From NCBI GenBank assembly GCA_958298945.1, contig OY282605.1:109426267-109490266 (forward strand): 64,000 bases of DNA, read 5' to 3'. The first letter of the stretch is position 1. Each line of letters begins with the position of its first letter. The notes under the pieces are model-generated. The model was not told where the DNA came from, ran no database searches, and worked only from the letters and a program-made list of their open reading frames with translations. The stretch comes from Atherix ibis. Taxonomy: Eukaryota; Arthropoda; Insecta; Diptera; Athericidae. The position numbers and the translations under genes were made by a program. Positions 59,412-64,000 of this stretch are shown here, in pieces.

Positions 59412-61879
59412 GAAGCCGTGTAGCCGTAGAAATATTCTGCGAAGCTCGAAGTAGGCAATATTATATTCCATTTGTAATTCGTAAGTCTATAAATGCTAGA
59501 ATCCGAAATTATATGAAAAAAAAAACTGTGAACTTCTCTTAAGAACACGGTGGCAGCTAAATTTTTGGTTATTTGTCTGTTGTAAGGTCTCTGCGACAAG
59601 AATCAGAGACGCTTATGTAGCGCCACGACCATGCGGCCATTGTTGAATATTATTTCGGCCGATAACTTGATTTAGAAAAAAACATAACAAATAGAGTAGA
59701 AACTCATCACTTACGAATAAGTGGCTGTAGAAACGTACAAAATTCTGCTTAAACTTAAATAAGAATAAAAAAAATAGTGGCGAAAAATATGTAAAAGGAA
59801 ACTCCAAAATGATTTACCCCATAAAAAATATTCGATTTTGGAAGTTGGAAAAACTTTAGTGGGCAATATTTGTTTTTAAATGCTAGTTAAATTAGGAATA
59901 CCTAAAAAAGGAAGACCATGCCAAGGCCAATTTCAGTATTATTTGACACATGAAAATGCAAATAAAAAAAACCCTTTTTGGGATACTTTCAACATCTTAG
60001 AAGGACGACTAACACGTGTTCGTAAACGAGATCTTCACGGAGAAGAATTGCGTGTAAAATCTGGAAATTGAAAAAGAAAACCGAAAGGATTTCTCTACAT
60101 TTAGTTACTACAGTAAAATACAATTAATTTGATTTAAAAAAAAAATTATTTACCGATTTAGTCTCTAAGCCTTAACAGTGGATTAGGCGAATTTTCTGAC
60201 GAGTACAAATACTAGATACTCGTAGATTTCGTTATTTTACTGATATTTCGTTTTTAAAAATCTGTTTTTTAACCAAATCTTTAATTCCTTCCAGCTCTCA
60301 TTAAAGTTTTATTAAAAAATGAATGAGAAAATTCCTTCTACCAACGAGTATGTATGTCATCAAATATTAATCAACAAAAAAAAATATACCAAATTCACTC
60401 TCACTTAAAAATAAAAATTTAATTAATCGACAATTTAAAGAAAATGTTTCTAATTATTTTCGAATTAACTAATAATAATAATACTTTTATTAAAATTAAG
60501 ACATTAATGGCATTTTTATCACATTGTCTTTCTTGTACCGTTTAAGTTTATAGTTTCTGCGACAAAGAGAAGCTATGCGTTCCGCTGTGTGTGGTACTAA
60601 TTTCGGGGGTAATTTTTATCAATTATGGATAATTTCTTCATATATCTTATAATAAATTATGACTTTAAAAAAAAAGAGAACTACATTTGGTTTGTGTAGA
60701 TTTTAAAGATATACGAAAATAGTTTTGTCACCATTTCAAGGACCTTTTCTTATACCGTCTCGACAAATTTAAAAAATTAAATTACAATTCCTCCACATGA
60801 CATAATTATGTATCCGCTAAGAAGTACATTTCAATTATTTTCGAAATTTTTAAATGGTTTCTTTACTGGTCAGTTCATATCCCGATAGTGCAACATTAAA
60901 AAACTTCCGCCTCAATCTGATGACAATTAATTTGGACGCTTTAATTGTTAATGGGTTTTGTCCCACATGGAACTTGGTGTATATTTTCCCATCGATTTTA
61001 TTGATAGAGTTTTAGTTTTTTTTTCTTTCCAAATTAAGCTATTTAATAATATTGTTTTATGTGTGTTTTTTTTCTGTTGGAATTTTTGCTAATATTTGGT
61101 TTTTGCTTTTATCACATCTCAGTTATTTAGATAGTTTCATTCGATATCATTTTCTTTTCGATTCATATCTATGTCAGTCCAATACTTAATCATATTGAGA
61201 GGCAAAAACTTGAAACTATTTTTGGATATTATATTTGCAGATGGCTTGAATGAGCTTCATACAATTGGCAATTGATCCGAATAGTATTGTTTGTACATGA
61301 CGCATTTGAAGATAGTTAACATTATGCTCTGGTAAAGATATGCCTTTGACGGGTTTGGTTGGTAAGTAAAATATTACCGAACATTATCAAGTATTTGTAA
61401 ATAGGATTAAAAAGCTTATATTGAATAACAACGATCTCAATAAACCTTAGTAAAAATAAAGTGATTTTATTGGTTGTATATGTTTCGGAAAATGGAGATC
61501 CTGATTAACAGTATTTTTCTATATAATAGATAAAAAAGTAGATCCTCTTTCAGCTAAGAACAGGGATTCTTATTGAAATATTTTTGAAATTTTCTTCCTT
61601 TGTCAATATAAATTTTTAATTTTGCTAATTTCATAGCTCATAGCAGTTAAGATCCTCGGACAAAATATTTTTGAGCTTGGCAGTCGTATTTTCTCTAAAA
61701 ATAGGTGTCATATCACCAGTGCTTCTTGGTGGACTTGACGAGTCAATATTTAAAATACATGGAATGGTAAAAATAAATTTGATGGCTTTCTTTCCAGGAG
61801 GTGGTTTGATTGTTCACCGATGGCTTCAATGATATGGTTTTCTTCTTGGAGATCAGCTGATATGAGCTTGTCCCTAAAA
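59412..61879. other. AT-rich spacer with one unassigned frame
   Basis: No element supported. The 63-codon plus frame at 59880-60071 (begins MLVKLGIPKKGRPCQGQFQY) is basic and has a somewhat coding-like mix, but I do not recognise it. Confidence 0.4.
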
Positions 61880-63235
61880 AATTTGATATAGAAACTTCGT
61901 CTGTGATAAATCTCTTACTTGAACTGCTATTTGGCAAGTCGCACCGTTCTGTCCAAGTTTAAATATAGCTCGATACCTCTCTCTATTGATAGTCTATACA
62001 AGGTCTGTTCAAAAAGTATCACGAATTTTGAATTTCCGCGGGTCACGTATATTCGATTTTCAATTTTTTTGTGGCGTTATATTTTGTACTCATGTCTCTC
62101 GCTTATATAAATTAATGTTCAGTTAATTTTTGACAGCTGCTTTGCTTCCACGTGTTTTAGCTCGTCTACGATTTTTGCCCATTCTCGACCAAAACAGCAT
62201 CACATTAACATTGCTAAGAAGTTGTTGGACTCTGTCTGCAACAACCCAAATTTGCTCCAGAGGGTCATAACTGGTGACGTATCATGGTTATAACGTGAAA
62301 ACCAAAGCTCAATCATCCCAATGGAAGCTGCCGCAAGAGCCAAGACCGTAACAAGCGCCGAGTTCGGTCAAATGTGAAGATTTTGCTTACCACCGGGTAG
62401 AACGGTTAATAAGAAATATTACCTGCAAGTTATGTGCAAGTTGCGCGAAGCAATCCGCCAGTAACGCCCGAATTTGTGGAAGAACAAAAATTGGCTTTTG
62501 CACCATGATCTTTGCTTGTGCGCGAATTTTTGGCCAAAAACAACACACTAATAATGCCGCAGACACCGTATGCCCTAGATCAAGCTCCCTGTGACTTTTT
62601 CTTGTTCCCGAAACAGATTCTTTGATCCATTTTTCGGAAATGACCGAACTTGTCAGCAAAAGTGAGAGACATGAGTACCATCATAACACTACAAAAAAAT
62701 CGAAAATCGAATATACGTAACCCGCGGAAATTCAAAATTCGCGATACTTTTTGAACAGACCTCGTATGTCACCGTCGTTCCAGCCTCATTTCGAAAAGCA
62801 GGCCATGTGATTCCACCCGACCAAAATCCACACCATACAGTAAGTTTTCCTGGATGACAGATCCGACAATTTTGCTTGTTTGCTTAGCTATTTAGCCAAG
62901 AATGCGCTTTGTCATTGAATACGATTTTTTCACCAAATCTGGAATCCATTTGCCAACACCTAAAGGACCAGTTAGCAAACGTTCGATGCTTCCCATGGTA
63001 TTATGGATTCAGTTCTTGGATCAATTGAGTGTTGGAAAATTGTAGACCTAAGTTATGAACGATGCCATTCTAGTTTTCACACACGAGTACACCTTGAGCC
63101 GCAGAAGCATCATTTTCGCTTGAATGACCATTTTGCTGACGTACAAGCACTAACCGGTTATTTTTCTCTCTCGGAAAGATATGCTAGTCGACTAAAAATT
63201 CAACGAAGCTCCGGGAATATCTAGCGCAGAGAGCT
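61880..63235 (-). pseudogene. rosa-like transposase remnant (I), split by a nested mariner
   Basis: Minus strand. To the right of the nested element: WIPDLVKK, KIVFNDKAHSWLNS (first Asp block, about 62885-62925), NCRICHPGKLTVWCGFWSGG then ITWPAFRNEAGTTVT (about 62770-62875). To the left of the nested element the reading resumes as TINRERYRAIFK and then QNGATCQIA (about 61935-61996; second Asp changed to Asn). Joining the flanks at the TA target gives TVT-stop-TINRERYR, the order expected in this family (AVTVN..RY). Beyond about 61930 the reading is uncertain. The N-terminal part up to about 63235 is weakly recognisable. Confidence 0.72.
61997..62766 (+). mobile_element. Deleted mariner (copy D) nested in a rosa-like transposase
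   Basis: Starts tacaaggtctgttcaaaaag at 61997 and ends at 62766 with the complement of tacgaggtctgttcaaaaag. This is the same end family as the element at 14660-15488 but in the opposite coding orientation. Interior plus-strand pieces: MVITWKPKLNHPNGSCRKSQ, then RSNVKILLT, a break, EYYLQ-like sequence, FLAKNNTLIMPQTPYALDQA and APCDFFLFPK (third catalytic Asp in CDF kept as in relatives). At 770 bp, with many stops, it is a non-autonomous relic. TA lies at both borders. Confidence 0.87.
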
Positions 63236-63881
63236 TACATTTTTACAACTAATCTTTACTACTTTGATGTATTATTGAATCTTTTAGTTCCTTATAATTA
63301 AATGGTGGCTTTAGCAAAATATATTCCGCAAGGTAGTTTCTCCTGGGAGAACGATCAAACAATGATCTTGACGTACACGTGCTCCTTATCCTGCCTAGAA
63401 GTGCGTGGAATTTAGAAAGCCTCTTACGGCAGGTCTTGGAATGAGAATACCAACCATATTCTCTTAAAATAAGAAGTGGTACCATGAAGATAAGGTGCTC
63501 CACGGTGTTAAAATACACTGTGCCTAATTAAGTAGATGACAGTTTTAATAACGGATACTAGTTATCTCCTATCACTGCGCATGTTAGTAGAAGTTTAGTT
63601 AGGATTTGCTACCAAAAGTTAGAGTAACCAGCTTGTAACTGGTTACTGACTGTTATCGACGGTTTTACCTGTGATGGATGGAGCTGGTGAAGGAGTAGGA
63701 CCAGGTGGAAGCATGAGCTATGAGGAGCTTAGTTATGAGAAGAGCGATCTGCATGTTAGCTTGATTGCTTTATAAATAAAAGAAATGCAGTTTTTGCATA
63801 TCTAAAATGAAAGAGTTGGTATGCTGAGCCCACTCGACATTAGATGGTAAAAGAATGAAGCTCATTAAATCAAGTGACCTT
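63236..63881. other. Spacer with dispersed repeat and unassigned frame
   Basis: The minus frame 63249-63518 (89 codons; contains PRRNYLAEYILLKPPFNYKE) is not recognised. 63601-63660 ('aggatttgctaccaaaagtt' then 'agagtaaccagctt') is the inverted counterpart of 58774-58830. Confidence 0.4.
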
Positions 63882-64000
63882 CTGCTCAAAACAATTTATA
63901 TTTATGCTCAAAACAATTTAAGTTTCTATTCAAAACAATTAAAGTTTCTACTTAAAACAATTTAAATTTCTGATCAAAATAATTTAAGTTTCTGCTCAAA
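63882..64000. repeat. 22-bp tandem repeat reaching the window edge
   Basis: Five full units of exactly 22 bp modelled on ctgctcaaaacaatttaagt plus tt, and a 9-base partial at 63992-64000. Units differ at one to four positions. The array continues beyond the window. Confidence 0.92.

Noticed and set aside
63249..63518. 89-codon minus frame containing PRRNYLAEYILLKPPFNYKE
   Set aside because: Looks mildly coding-like, but I could not match it to any family, and its surroundings are repeat-derived.
1..64000. A new multi-gene system, CRISPR array, tRNA or rRNA cluster, or viral insertion
   Set aside because: I saw no spaced direct repeats with unique spacers, no tRNA-like A/B boxes in a foldable context, and no gene cluster. 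All multi-domain coding sequence belongs to known transposon types.

Overview
This window looks like intergenic or intronic DNA from an insect nuclear genome. It is very A/T-rich with long A and T runs. I found no complete host gene, rRNA, tRNA, CRISPR array or prokaryotic operon. Almost everything recognisable is a transposable element or its decay product. The mix is a jockey-clade LINE with a downstream-promoter-element start, several mariner lineages, rosa-like Tc1/mariner elements, Tc1 and Helitron traces, and CAG/CAA-type simple repeats. That points to an insect, most likely a fly, but I cannot name the species.

Layout. 0-16 kb: a decayed mariner with clear inverted ends (780-1835), a short perfect foldback (4210-4276), two sister mariners of about 1285 bp in opposite orientation (5159-6445 and 12658-13942), a short element with ACAGGGTGG ends (10128-10555), a Helitron-type Pif1 helicase tail (about 14.3-14.6 kb) and an internally deleted mariner (14660-15488). 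16-28 kb: AT-rich DNA with a tandem array of about 150-bp units (18.2-19.0 kb), a mariner tail (19.7-20.3 kb), a Tc1 tail (22.3-22.5 kb) and a diverged minisatellite (26.15-27.0 kb).

28.2-32.85 kb: the best-preserved element, a full-length jockey-type LINE with 12-bp target-site duplications, an initiator/DPE-like start, ORF1 (gag-like, zinc knuckles), ORF2 (APE endonuclease plus reverse transcriptase), a 3' UTR and a poly-A tail. Two one-base frameshifts in A-runs and one nonsense codon make it inactive as read.

34-49 kb: rosa-like transposase remnants (34.6-35.5 and 43.4-44.25 kb), two fragments of a second LINE family (36.9-37.7 kb minus, 47.6-48.3 kb plus), a deleted mauritiana-like mariner (37.95-38.43 kb), a mariner with near-intact ends (41083-42320) beside a fragment of another (40824-41082), and one unassigned coding-like ORF (45303-45527). 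50-64 kb: scrambled fragments of the jockey family (50.4-53.05 kb), a full-length rosa-like element (53744-54973), a CAG/CAA-type array with a foldback start (57.4-58.1 kb), further transposase remnants, a mariner nested inside a rosa-like transposase (61.9-63.2 kb), and a 22-bp tandem array running off the right edge.

The elements do not form a pathway. The window records successive insertions, some nested. I see no convincing new biological system. The most informative observations are the LINE promoter architecture, the nested insertions, and two mariner copies that share an internal stop-bearing insertion.
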